From: Candidatus Omnitrophota bacterium | GTDB lineage: Bacteria; Omnitrophota; Omnitrophia; Omnitrophales; Aquincolibacteriaceae | Length of the DNA stretch: 6,114 nt | Assembly: GCA_023246995.1 (NCBI GenBank) | Contig: JAHFHI010000092.1 | Location: 1-6,114 of the forward strand | Direction of reading: 5' to 3' | Shown: one piece after another, positions 1 to 5,822 of the stretch | Position numbering within the stretch: position 1 is the stretch's first letter | Layout of the letters: each line of letters begins with the position of its first letter | Notes under the pieces: model-generated | What the model was told of the DNA's origin: nothing | Database searches by the model: none | The model's input: only the letters and a program-made list of their open reading frames with translations | Made by a program: the position numbers and the translations under genes

Positions 1-170
1 TCGAGCAGGTGCAGTTCATAGACCTTGAGCTTGAGCTCTTCTAGGACACAGCTGAAGCCCGTGGCCTGATAAAGGGAGTAGAGATCCAGAAACTCATCTT
101 GTTTCTTGCGGACTTCGTCGCGGAGGTCGCCTTCATCCTGGATTTTTAAAAGAAGGTAGGGGGTTTTCAT
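1..170 (-). CDS. Unrecognised protein, N-terminal 56 residues (runs off left edge)
   Basis: An open frame starts at an ATG (168-170) and stays open to the window edge, so the C-terminus is missing. I do not recognise the protein. The visible part begins MKTPYLLLKI, is followed by a charged stretch rich in Asp, Glu, Arg and Lys (about residues 11-26), then a likely amphipathic helix containing FLDLYSLYQAT (residues 27-37). There is no signal peptide or membrane segment. A strong Shine-Dalgarno-like AAGGAGG lies 14 nt upstream, a somewhat long spacing; an in-frame GTG further upstream would make that motif coding and is less attractive. It follows the 59-residue gene after 45 nt and is probably co-transcribed with it. 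The LYSLYQAT segment resembles LYSLWQET in that neighbour, which supports both being real genes. Coding confidence is fairly high; function is unknown. Confidence 0.7.
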   Translation of the reverse strand, partial: MKTPYLLLKIQDEGDLRDEVRKKQDEFLDLYSLYQATGFSCVLEELKLKVYELHLL

Positions 171-184
171 GGGCCTTTTGATAT

Positions 185-191
185 CCTCCTT
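185..191 (-). promoter_or_regulatory. Ribosome binding site of the left-edge gene
   Basis: AAGGAGG on the minus strand is a full-length Shine-Dalgarno core. It lies 14 nt before the ATG at 170, longer than the usual 5-10 nt. A second purine run (AAAAGG) sits closer to the start and might also contribute. Confidence 0.55.
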
Positions 192-215
192 ATGCGTTGT
201 CACTCGCCCTTGGGT

Positions 216-395
216 CTAAAAAGCGTTCCGAAATTGTCCGCGCAAAGTAAAACTTGGATCTGCCGCCACAATCTGCCCGAGAAGTTTCAGGCATTGACGC
301 CGGATATCCTCCCGGCGGGTTTCCTGCCAAAGCGAATAAAGCCGCAGAAGCTTCTCGGCTTTAACCCTGAACCTACGCGCACTTCCTTTCGTCAT
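216..395 (-). CDS. Small basic protein of 59 residues, unrecognised
   Basis: This short frame begins with ATG at 393-395, inside the last codons of the upstream 270-residue gene (23-bp overlap in another frame), and ends with TAG at 216-218. A GGAGGA motif 4 nt upstream is a well-placed ribosome binding site. The product is strongly basic (10 Arg and 4 Lys against 5 acidic residues), with no membrane segment or signal peptide. It is probably mostly helical: a basic N-terminus (RRFRVK, residues 7-12), a helix holding LLRLYSLWQET (16-26), a charged segment, a hydrophobic helix (36-45), then ADPSF (45-49). Ungapped, residues 17-49 match the C-terminal region of the upstream protein (L-x-L-Y-x-x-W and DP-x-F at the same spacing), and LYSLWQET resembles the downstream protein. 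The family is not known to me. A small regulator or partner of the neighbouring proteins is possible but is only inference. Confidence 0.68.
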   Translation of the reverse strand: MTKGSARRFRVKAEKLLRLYSLWQETRREDIRRQCLKLLGQIVAADPSFTLRGQFRNAF

Positions 396-1185
396 TCCAT
401 CCTCCGGAATCCGGACGTTTCAATTCAAAATGAAAATCGGGGTCAAGCGTCTTGAGCTCATGGATCATGTTTCCAAGGCGCATTTCAACCTCAAGCGACG
501 GCTCCGAGAGCCACTTCCCATAGAGGTCGAGAAAGTCGTCAAGGAGTCTTTTCTTCTCTTCCCCCGCTTCGTAATGGCGGAACTCTTTTAAAAAATGGCT
601 GAATGCCTGATCCCGGAAACTGCTCATGAAATCAAAATATTCCCGGCGCACAAGGCGCAAAAGAGCCTGGTAAACGTCGAAGTACTTGGCCAGTTTTTCG
701 AGCACTTCGCCGACCCCGGTTTTTTTACGGTAGATCCGCTGGTGATAGACAGCGGCCTGATCGTAATAGAGCTGCGCGAGTTCGCGAAAATGTTTCGGCG
801 ACTTCTTCAAAATTTTCTGCTGCCCCTTGTGGTGGAGGTCGTCAAAGATTGCCGTGTGGATCAGAATGTGGTCGGCATTGACCTTGAAAATAAAGTAGCG
901 GATGGTCCGGTCATCGGTGGCACGGGTCCAGTTCAGAACATCGCTCGATTCCCCGGAAAGATAGGGCTCGGCCATATCCTGATATTCGGGCAGGGAAACC
1001 GCGAAAAGCAGATGCGCGAGGTAAACGTTTACGTCTTCGTCAAAGGTGTAATAGTTGGAGGGAAAGTTGTATTCCCGGCGGCATTTGATAATCGCACCCA
1101 GAAGGTACCGGATGGCCGACTCCCGCTCTTGAGTGGTGAGGTCAAAATACAAGTTTGTTTCCGGCGTTCTCGCCTGCTTGCTCAT
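373..1185 (-). CDS. Conserved-looking hypothetical helical protein, 270 residues
   Basis: I do not recognise this protein. It looks cytosolic, with no signal peptide, membrane span, Walker motif or metal-binding Cys cluster. It is rich in aromatic and charged residues and mostly helical. Visible landmarks are NLYFDLTTQERE near the N-terminus (11-22), a Tyr-rich segment with FPSNYYTFDED (41-51), a central HILIHTAIFDDLHHKG (106-121) with several His and Asp residues, a Lys/Arg-rich helical stretch (150-205) and a C-terminal FLDLYGKW...LDPDF region (218-251). I chose the ATG at 1183-1185; a TTG 15 nt upstream would add five residues, but neither start has a strong ribosome binding site. The gene is preceded by the only large intergenic gap and a good promoter candidate, so it probably heads its own transcript with the overlapping 59-residue gene and the left-edge gene. 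The His/Asp-rich centre might suggest a metal site, but no known motif is matched. Confidence 0.85.
   Translation of the reverse strand: MSKQARTPETNLYFDLTTQERESAIRYLLGAIIKCRREYNFPSNYYTFDEDVNVYLAHLLFAVSLPEYQDMAEPYLSGESSDVLNWTRATDDRTIRYFIFKVNADHILIHTAIFDDLHHKGQQKILKKSPKHFRELAQLYYDQAAVYHQRIYRKKTGVGEVLEKLAKYFDVYQALLRLVRREYFDFMSSFRDQAFSHFLKEFRHYEAGEEKKRLLDDFLDLYGKWLSEPSLEVEMRLGNMIHELKTLDPDFHFELKRPDSGGWNDERKCA
400..405 (-). promoter_or_regulatory. Ribosome binding site of the 59-residue gene
   Basis: GGAGGA on the minus strand, 4 nt before the ATG at 395 and embedded in the last codons of the upstream gene. It decides this start and supports translational coupling of the pair. Confidence 0.6.
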
Positions 1186-1232
1186 GGCTCTTATTCCCAA
1201 ACTTTTTAAACACTTAAAAAAATTTCTTCAAA

Positions 1233-1249
1233 GAACAAACACACTGTTC
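1233..1249. repeat. 17-bp inverted repeat at predicted transcription start (operator-like)
   Basis: GAACA-N7-TGTTC is a perfect 5-bp inverted repeat. It lies immediately downstream of the predicted -10 and covers the likely +1, where a repressor operator is often found. The arms are short, so chance is a real alternative. The spacing does not match the Gram-positive LexA box. Confidence 0.3.
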
Positions 1250-1251
1250 AA

Positions 1252-1280
1252 ACCCTAACATGCGGCTTTGGGTCTGTCAA
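1252..1280 (-). promoter_or_regulatory. Predicted sigma-70-type promoter for the left-hand gene unit
   Basis: A perfect -35 hexamer TTGACA (1280-1275) is followed by a 17-bp spacer and TAGGGT (1257-1252) as the -10. The -10 is weak (three of six consensus bases) but is preceded by TG one base upstream, giving an extended -10. Transcription would start near 1245, leaving an untranslated leader of about 60 nt before the ATG at 1185. Prediction is from consensus only. Confidence 0.5.
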
Positions 1281-1297
1281 ATTAGGGGCAGGTAAAA

Positions 1298-2059
1298 TTA
1301 GAACTTTTTGATAGCAGGAGATAGTTTTTGAAAGAAAAGGCGTGTTTTTAGAGGTTTAGTAAGGCGTTCGAGGAGGAAACCACTCATAAAGGGCTCCAGT
1401 TCGGCTTCCGTATGGCTTGAAATGCTTAGCCGGAGGCAAGATTCCAGGTCATGGCGTACATAGTAGCGCATCACCCCAAGAGGTTCCCGCCCAAGCGGCC
1501 TGGCATCCGGAGCGCTCGGGGCGCATTCCGGGCATAGGAGCCCCCCCTGACGGAAGGAAAAAAAACCCCGCTCGAGCGGGTTTTTCTGGCAGGCCAGGCA
1601 CCCTTCCAAATAAGGAAGCCAGCCGATCTCGTTTAAAAGCTTGATTTCAAAAAGCCGGGCGAGCCGGCTGCCGGGAATGGAGGCCGCGTAACGGTAGGCA
1701 AAATCCAGAATGTCAAAAATGGCCGCATTCGGGTCGTGCACCTCCGTCGTCTCATCGACAAGCTCCGCGAAATAGCTGGCGTAGGCAATTGCCTCAAGCC
1801 CGGTGCGAAGGCCGCCATAGCTATCAAGCATTGCCGCTTCCGAAACCAAGTGAAGGTCAGAACGCGTTTTTTCATAAAAGACGATGTCCAAGTGCGTAAA
1901 AAGCTCGAAAAGAGCGCTCCGCATTTCCCGCTCCTGGCGCACCCCCTTGGCCAATCCGCGGATTTTTCCGAAATCACGCGTAAAAAAAGTCACGATTAAT
2001 GAGGAAGAGCGAAAGGGTTGAGTCTTAAGCACAATGGCCGGAGTTTTTTGAATCGCCAT
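1298..2059 (-). CDS. recO: DNA repair protein RecO
   Basis: RecO is a recombination mediator of the RecFOR pathway: it binds single-stranded DNA and SSB and, with RecR, helps load RecA at gaps. The 253-residue product has the usual family length. The N-terminus (TPAIVLKTQPFRSSSLIVTF, residues 6-25) matches the OB-fold start typical of RecO, followed by GKIRGLAKGVR (31-41). The helical middle has the family-like RLFEIKLLNEIGWLP (135-149). A four-Cys zinc-binding module is complete: C154/C157 (CLAC) and C176/C179 (CPEC). The ATG at 2057-2059 lies one base after the ybeY stop codon, with an AAGGGGA ribosome binding site 7 nt upstream, so it is coupled to ybeY. The gene ends with TAA at 1298-1300. 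An intrinsic-terminator-like palindrome occurs within the coding sequence near residues 159-167, between the two Cys pairs. Confidence 0.93.
   Translation of the reverse strand: MAIQKTPAIVLKTQPFRSSSLIVTFFTRDFGKIRGLAKGVRQEREMRSALFELFTHLDIVFYEKTRSDLHLVSEAAMLDSYGGLRTGLEAIAYASYFAELVDETTEVHDPNAAIFDILDFAYRYAASIPGSRLARLFEIKLLNEIGWLPYLEGCLACQKNPLERGFFSFRQGGLLCPECAPSAPDARPLGREPLGVMRYYVRHDLESCLRLSISSHTEAELEPFMSGFLLERLTKPLKTRLFFQKLSPAIKKF
1558..1585. terminator. Terminator-like palindrome inside recO
   Basis: The 14-bp perfect palindrome CCCGCTCGAGCGGG (1567-1580) is flanked by an A run and a T run. Read in the recO direction, the RNA would form a 5-bp GC stem with a UCGA loop, then G and eight U residues, with upstream A residues able to extend the stem. 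Read on the plus strand it also looks like a terminator (five U residues). It lies within codons for about residues 159-167 of RecO. By shape it is a bidirectional intrinsic terminator; whether it acts as one inside a translated gene is unknown, since ribosomes would normally suppress it. Confidence 0.4.
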
Positions 2060-2060
2060 A

Positions 2061-2582
2061 TCAAGATCCCCTTTTTCTTCCGGTTCTCACTTTTTTACGC
2101 CGCGCGGCAAATCCCAAGACAGCATCTTCGGCAATCCCGGCGCGCTTCAAAAGCCGAATCTGCCGCCGTTCCATGTCCTTCCCGCGGGAAGGCGTATCAT
2201 CCCGGTGCCCCATCAAGTGAAGTATCCCGTGGCAGAGGCAAAACGCGATTTCATAGTCCGGTGAATTGCCGTAGATGGCAGCCTGGCGCTCGGCGGTTTC
2301 AAGCGAAAGCACAATATCCCCCAGACAGGGCCGGGCCCCTGGTGCGGCCTTGAGCGAAGGGCCCTCGATTTGGCTGAAACTGATCACATCCGTCGGCCGG
2401 TCATGCCCGAGGTAACGGCGGTTTATCCGGCGTATGGCTTTGTCATGGGTCAAAAGCACCGAAAGATCGGCTTTTTCCCATTCCAGGAGCCGCAAGATTT
2501 TCCCGAGAAACTTGCGAATCTTCTCGGGTCTTATCCGGTAGGCCGGGGCCTCTGCAAGAATCGCAATCCGGAAAGGCTTCAA
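2061..2582 (-). CDS. ybeY: Endoribonuclease YbeY (16S rRNA maturation factor)
   Basis: YbeY is a metal-dependent single-strand endoribonuclease needed for 16S rRNA 3'-end maturation and ribosome quality control. The 173-residue protein has the family layout: a beta/alpha N-terminus, NRRYLGHDRPTDVISF (54-69, matching the NxxYRxxDxPTDVLSF signature), LGDIVLS (87-93), and the metal-binding helix HGILHLMGH (118-126). H118 and H122 are the first two ligands; at the third-ligand position (six residues after H122) there is D128 rather than the usual His. The C-terminus carries a basic tail (RRKKVRTGRKRG, 161-172). The start is a TTG at 2580-2582 overlapping the upstream stop as TTGA; no in-frame ATG lies nearby that keeps the family N-terminus, so this start is chosen by homology and coupling. 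recO follows after one base. Confidence 0.93.
   Translation of the reverse strand: MKPFRIAILAEAPAYRIRPEKIRKFLGKILRLLEWEKADLSVLLTHDKAIRRINRRYLGHDRPTDVISFSQIEGPSLKAAPGARPCLGDIVLSLETAERQAAIYGNSPDYEIAFCLCHGILHLMGHRDDTPSRGKDMERRQIRLLKRAGIAEDAVLGFAARRKKVRTGRKRGS
2067..2073 (-). promoter_or_regulatory. Ribosome binding site of recO
   Basis: AAGGGGA on the minus strand, 7 nt before the recO ATG and inside the last codons of ybeY. It supports the chosen recO start. Confidence 0.6.
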
Positions 2583-4861
2583 GAGTGTTCGCGGGGCCGC
2601 CTCGACTCCGAACGGATCTTCGGCAGGGGCTGATCCTCGAAAAGATCCGGGTCATCGGGGTCTTCCGCAGCGGCCGGATATTTGACGCGGGTGTGAAAAA
2701 TCGCCATCAAATTGTAAGCGAAACTTTCCTGAATGTGGTGAAGGTCGCGCAGGGTCAGATCGCATTCGTCAAGCTGGCCGTCGATAAATTTGTCGTTGAT
2801 GACTTTGCGCACATGCTGACGCACGCTCTCGGGAGAGGGCTCTTTCATGGAGCGCGAAGCCGCCTCCACGGAATCCGCCAGCATCGCGACGGCCGTCTCG
2901 CGGCTCTGGGGCTTGGGCCCGGGATAGCGGTAATCATCCGGGTTGACCTTTTCCCCGGGCTTGGCATTGTCCATGGCCTTGCGGTAAAAAAAATAAACGA
3001 CCCCGGTTCCCTGATGCTCGGGAATAAAGCGCAGGATGGGTTCCTTGAGTTTGTGGCGCCGGCCGAGATCAATCCCCTCCTTGACATGATTATGGATAAT
3101 GAGACAGCTCATGCTCGGGGAAAGCTTTTCATGGCGGTTGCCGTTGCTGCCCTGATTTTCGGTGAAAAATTCGGCCCTCGCAATTTTTCCGATATCATGA
3201 AAGTAACAGCCGACCCGCGCCAAAAGAGCGTTGGCCCCGATCGCCTCACAAGCGGATTCGGCCAGCGTGCTGACCACCAGGCTGTGATGATAAGTCCCGG
3301 GAGCCTCCACGATCATGCGCTTCAGAAGCGGGTGGTTCAAATCCGAAAGCTCCAGCAGCGTAATTTCAGTCGTGAGGTTGAAGCCCCATTCCAGAATAGG
3401 AAGCAGGAGAAAACAAAGCGGGGTTGTGATGAGCAAACCGTTGGCCACGCCGAGCGCGCTGATCTGGAAAGATTCCAAAACCGGATACTCCTGATAAATC
3501 CGGTAAAGAAAAAACACGGAGAAATAGCCCAGCCCCACCGCCGAACCCACTTTAAGGAATTGAACGCGCCGTCTCAAATGAATGGACGCGAAAATCCCGG
3601 CCAGCGGGCCGAAAAGATTGGCGAGCATGACCTCCGGCTGAAAACGCGAAAGAGGGGCCAGGAGAACGCACATGAGAAAAAGGCTGAAAGTTCCGATCCT
3701 CCGGTTGACGAGCAGCGCCAGAAGGAGCGGACCCAAGGCGGCCGGCATCAGATAATAAGAAGATCCCGGCCAAAGCAAGGCCGTCTTGCAAGCGCCGAGG
3801 GCAAGAAAAAGCACGGCCTGAAAAAGGATAAGCTGGCGCCAGGAAGCCCAGAAGCGCTTCTCAAAAGCGGCGGCGTAGAGAAAGGCGAGCGCGTATCCCA
3901 AAAATACCGAACACCCAAGCGCCCAAAACCGGTGAAGGGCCTTTTGCAGGGCAAGTTTTTTCTGAACCGCGTCAAGCCGCCGTTTGACCTGCGGGGTGAT
4001 GCGCATGCCGCGCTGAATGATAAGCTCCTCTTTCTTGACCGTTTCCTGAATGTCGCCCACCGCTTCGACGGCTTTGCGCCGGCGCGCTTCGGTTTCCCCG
4101 TCATCACTCACGAGGGTCGGCTGGGCAACCACGCTAAAAAGCTCGAGGACCGCGGTCTTAAGCCGCCGGTTCTTCAAGACCTCCCGGGGCAGAAACTTTC
4201 CGGGAGAGTCCTCGACCTCGGCCAGGGTCATAACATTTTGGAGCTTGACGGTTTTCTCTTCTCCGCCGTCTGTGCCGGCCACCAGAATCTCGGCCGTCCC
4301 GGCTTCTAGGAGCGCCAATTTTTGAGCGTAGTCCAAAATACCGTTATCAAGCCCCCGGCTCAAGAGCTGCCGGAGCACTTCAAAGGTTCTTTCAAATTCT
4401 TTTTCTTCGAGCAAAAAACGCAGCGCGACTCCCGAGATCTCTCCGGACAGGCCTTCGAGTTCTTTGGAGGGCTGGCCGGGGCGCAGGCCTTTTTCTCTGG
4501 CGGCTTTAAGGATAAGTTCGAAGCGGTCCGTTTTTTCGCGCGTCTCCTTTAAAATCTTCGGCTGAACCCTGAAAACAGCCATCACCTTGTGCCCGCGCAA
4601 AAGCCGCAAGGCATCGGTCTTTTCCTGGTTGACATAAGTCACTTCAAGGGGGGAAAAAAGACTTCTCGGAGAGGGTTCTCCGATGCGAAATTCAAAACTC
4701 GCGAGCTCGGAGGGCGCTTCATAACCGACAAGCAGCGTCATCAGGGCGGCCGCCCCCGCAAAGAAAAGCGCCCGCAGACCCGTCTCGCGGAAAAATTTCC
4801 GGCGCTGCTCTTTCTTTCGGACCTGGGACTTAGTCGTTTTTTTTGCGATCATGTTTTTCAT
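2579..4861 (-). CDS. pgpH: 7TM-HD membrane phosphohydrolase, PgpH/YqfF family (probable c-di-AMP phosphodiesterase)
   Basis: Members of this family (Listeria PgpH, Bacillus YqfF) hydrolyse cyclic di-AMP to pApA through a cytosolic HD domain. Using the ATG at 4859-4861 (760 residues), the layout is complete: a Lys/Arg-rich cytosolic start, one membrane segment (about 28-47), a roughly 260-residue extracytoplasmic region (48-308), seven membrane segments (about 311-495), then the HD domain. HD residues seen are YHHS (H525/H526), the HD pair H555-D556 in CYFHDIGK, H577 in [10 protein letters not shown]592 in [10 protein letters not shown]616 in PEHQGT, and D663 in [12 protein letters not shown]. 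All expected metal-site positions appear intact. An ATG 51 nt upstream is in frame but would deepen the overlap with phoH; an ATG nine nt downstream is also possible. The gene overlaps phoH by 32 bp and ybeY by 4 bp. Whether this organism makes c-di-AMP cannot be seen here. Confidence 0.92.
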   Translation of the reverse strand: MKNMIAKKTTKSQVRKKEQRRKFFRETGLRALFFAGAAALMTLLVGYEAPSELASFEFRIGEPSPRSLFSPLEVTYVNQEKTDALRLLRGHKVMAVFRVQPKILKETREKTDRFELILKAAREKGLRPGQPSKELEGLSGEISGVALRFLLEEKEFERTFEVLRQLLSRGLDNGILDYAQKLALLEAGTAEILVAGTDGGEEKTVKLQNVMTLAEVEDSPGKFLPREVLKNRRLKTAVLELFSVVAQPTLVSDDGETEARRRKAVEAVGDIQETVKKEELIIQRGMRITPQVKRRLDAVQKKLALQKALHRFWALGCSVFLGYALAFLYAAAFEKRFWASWRQLILFQAVLFLALGACKTALLWPGSSYYLMPAALGPLLLALLVNRRIGTFSLFLMCVLLAPLSRFQPEVMLANLFGPLAGIFASIHLRRRVQFLKVGSAVGLGYFSVFFLYRIYQEYPVLESFQISALGVANGLLITTPLCFLLLPILEWGFNLTTEITLLELSDLNHPLLKRMIVEAPGTYHHSLVVSTLAESACEAIGANALLARVGCYFHDIGKIARAEFFTENQGSNGNRHEKLSPSMSCLIIHNHVKEGIDLGRRHKLKEPILRFIPEHQGTGVVYFFYRKAMDNAKPGEKVNPDDYRYPGPKPQSRETAVAMLADSVEAASRSMKEPSPESVRQHVRKVINDKFIDGQLDECDLTLRDLHHIQESFAYNLMAIFHTRVKYPAAAEDPDDPDLFEDQPLPKIRSESRRPREHS

Positions 4862-5822
4862 AGGCTTTGATAATTTCCTGGACCAACGGATGGCGGACCA
4901 CGTCGGTCTCATCGAAATAAATAAACTGGATGCCTTTGATGGAAGTAAGCACGCTCTGGACCTCTACAAGGCCGGAACGTTTTCCCGAGGGCAGATCAAT
5001 CTGGGTGATATCCCCGGTGATGACAAGCTTGGAAGATTCCCCGAGACGCGTCAGAATCATTTTCATCTGGGTGGCCGTGCAGTTTTGCGCCTCATCGACG
5101 ATCACAAAGGACTGGTTCAGGGTTCGGCCGCGCATATAGGCAAGCGGGGCGACCTCGATGATCCCCCGCTCGATATAGCGGCTGGCTTCTTCGTAATCCA
5201 TCATGTCGTGAAGCGCGTCATAGAGCGGCCGCAGATACGGATTGACCTTCGCGTAGAGGTCCCCGGGTAAAAATCCGAGGCTTTCTCCGGCCTCCACCGC
5301 GGGACGGGTAAGGATAATCCGCGAGGCCAGCTTCTTTTTAAGGAAATCAATGCCGGCGGCCATGGCCAAATAGGTTTTGCCGGTGCCGGCCGGGCCGATC
5401 CCGAGCACAAGGTCGTGGGCGTGAATCGCCTCGAGATAACGCTCCTGATTACGGCTCCGGGCTTGGATCACTTTCCCCCGGTGAAAGTAGCGGACCCCGC
5501 CTTGGAGAGCGTCCCGCCCATGCGAATGTTCATGCGGACTGCCGGGAGCCGCCGCACGCGTTTGATTCGCGGCCCCGGACCCCGAAGACGGCTCACCGCG
5601 CTCCGGCCGGCCTCGGGTTCCGCGAAGCTCCTTCAGCCGGCCCACAAAAAAGCGGAGCGCCATTTCAACATTGTTTTTTTCGCCGCTTATTTTAAGACGG
5701 TGGTTGCGGGCCGAAATCCTGACCCGGTATTCTTTTTCAGCGAAACGCAAGTTTTCATCCAGCCGGCCGTAGAGCGCGATCGCCTCTTCGTTGGAATTGA
5801 GTTTCAGAATTTTTTCAGCCAT
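4830..5822 (-). CDS. phoH: PhoH-family P-loop ATPase
   Basis: PhoH/PhoH-like (YbeZ) proteins are P-loop ATPases of the helicase-like fold, linked to RNA metabolism and often encoded beside ybeY. The 330-residue product has an N-terminal small domain (1-65), a variable Gly/Pro/Ala/His-rich linker (about 66-106), then the ATPase. Walker A is GPAGTGKT (143-150), [19 protein letters not shown] (171-189) is a family hallmark, Walker B is VIVDEAQN (240-247), [10 protein letters not shown] (269-278) is the sensor-like motif, and KRSGL (281-285) and VVRHP (308-312) supply conserved Arg residues. The ATG directly follows the aspS stop (TAA then ATG, no spacer), with no clear ribosome binding site, so it probably depends on reinitiation after aspS. 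The 3' end overlaps the 7TM-HD gene by 32 bp and contains a run of eight A residues. Exact substrate is unknown, as for most of the family. Confidence 0.94.
   Translation of the reverse strand: MAEKILKLNSNEEAIALYGRLDENLRFAEKEYRVRISARNHRLKISGEKNNVEMALRFFVGRLKELRGTRGRPERGEPSSGSGAANQTRAAAPGSPHEHSHGRDALQGGVRYFHRGKVIQARSRNQERYLEAIHAHDLVLGIGPAGTGKTYLAMAAGIDFLKKKLASRIILTRPAVEAGESLGFLPGDLYAKVNPYLRPLYDALHDMMDYEEASRYIERGIIEVAPLAYMRGRTLNQSFVIVDEAQNCTATQMKMILTRLGESSKLVITGDITQIDLPSGKRSGLVEVQSVLTSIKGIQFIYFDETDVVRHPLVQEIIKAYEKHDRKKND

Larger units (their letters stand above)
1186..1297. other. Intergenic region between recO and the 270-residue gene
   Basis: This 112-bp gap is the largest non-coding stretch in the window. 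In the minus-strand direction it holds a sigma-70-like promoter, a 17-bp inverted repeat at the predicted start, and an AT-only stem-loop (TTTTTAA-GTGT-TTAAAAA, 1203-1220) just before the start codon of the next gene. I see no GC-rich hairpin followed by a U run after the recO stop codon, so read-through from the upstream operon is possible. Confidence 0.7.

Noticed and set aside
595..1209. Plus-strand open frame of 204 codons
   Set aside because: Antisense to the 270-residue gene, with no plausible ribosome binding site or motif. The minus-strand frame fits the gene order, strand and overlaps better.
1233..1249. LexA/SOS box near the promoter
   Set aside because: The half-sites GAAC and GTTC are nine bases apart, whereas the Gram-positive LexA box has four, and no E. 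coli-type CTGT-N8-ACAG is present.
2585..4309. Long open reading frame on the plus strand (574 codons)
   Set aside because: It lies antisense to the 7TM-HD gene, whose domains and catalytic residues are all intact on the minus strand. The plus-strand product has no recognisable domain and is explained by GC-biased codon use.
4862..4912. Upstream ATG extending the 7TM-HD protein by 17 residues
   Set aside because: It would deepen the overlap with phoH to 83 bp and adds residues not expected in the family; the ATG at 4861 gives the usual basic cytosolic start before the first membrane segment.
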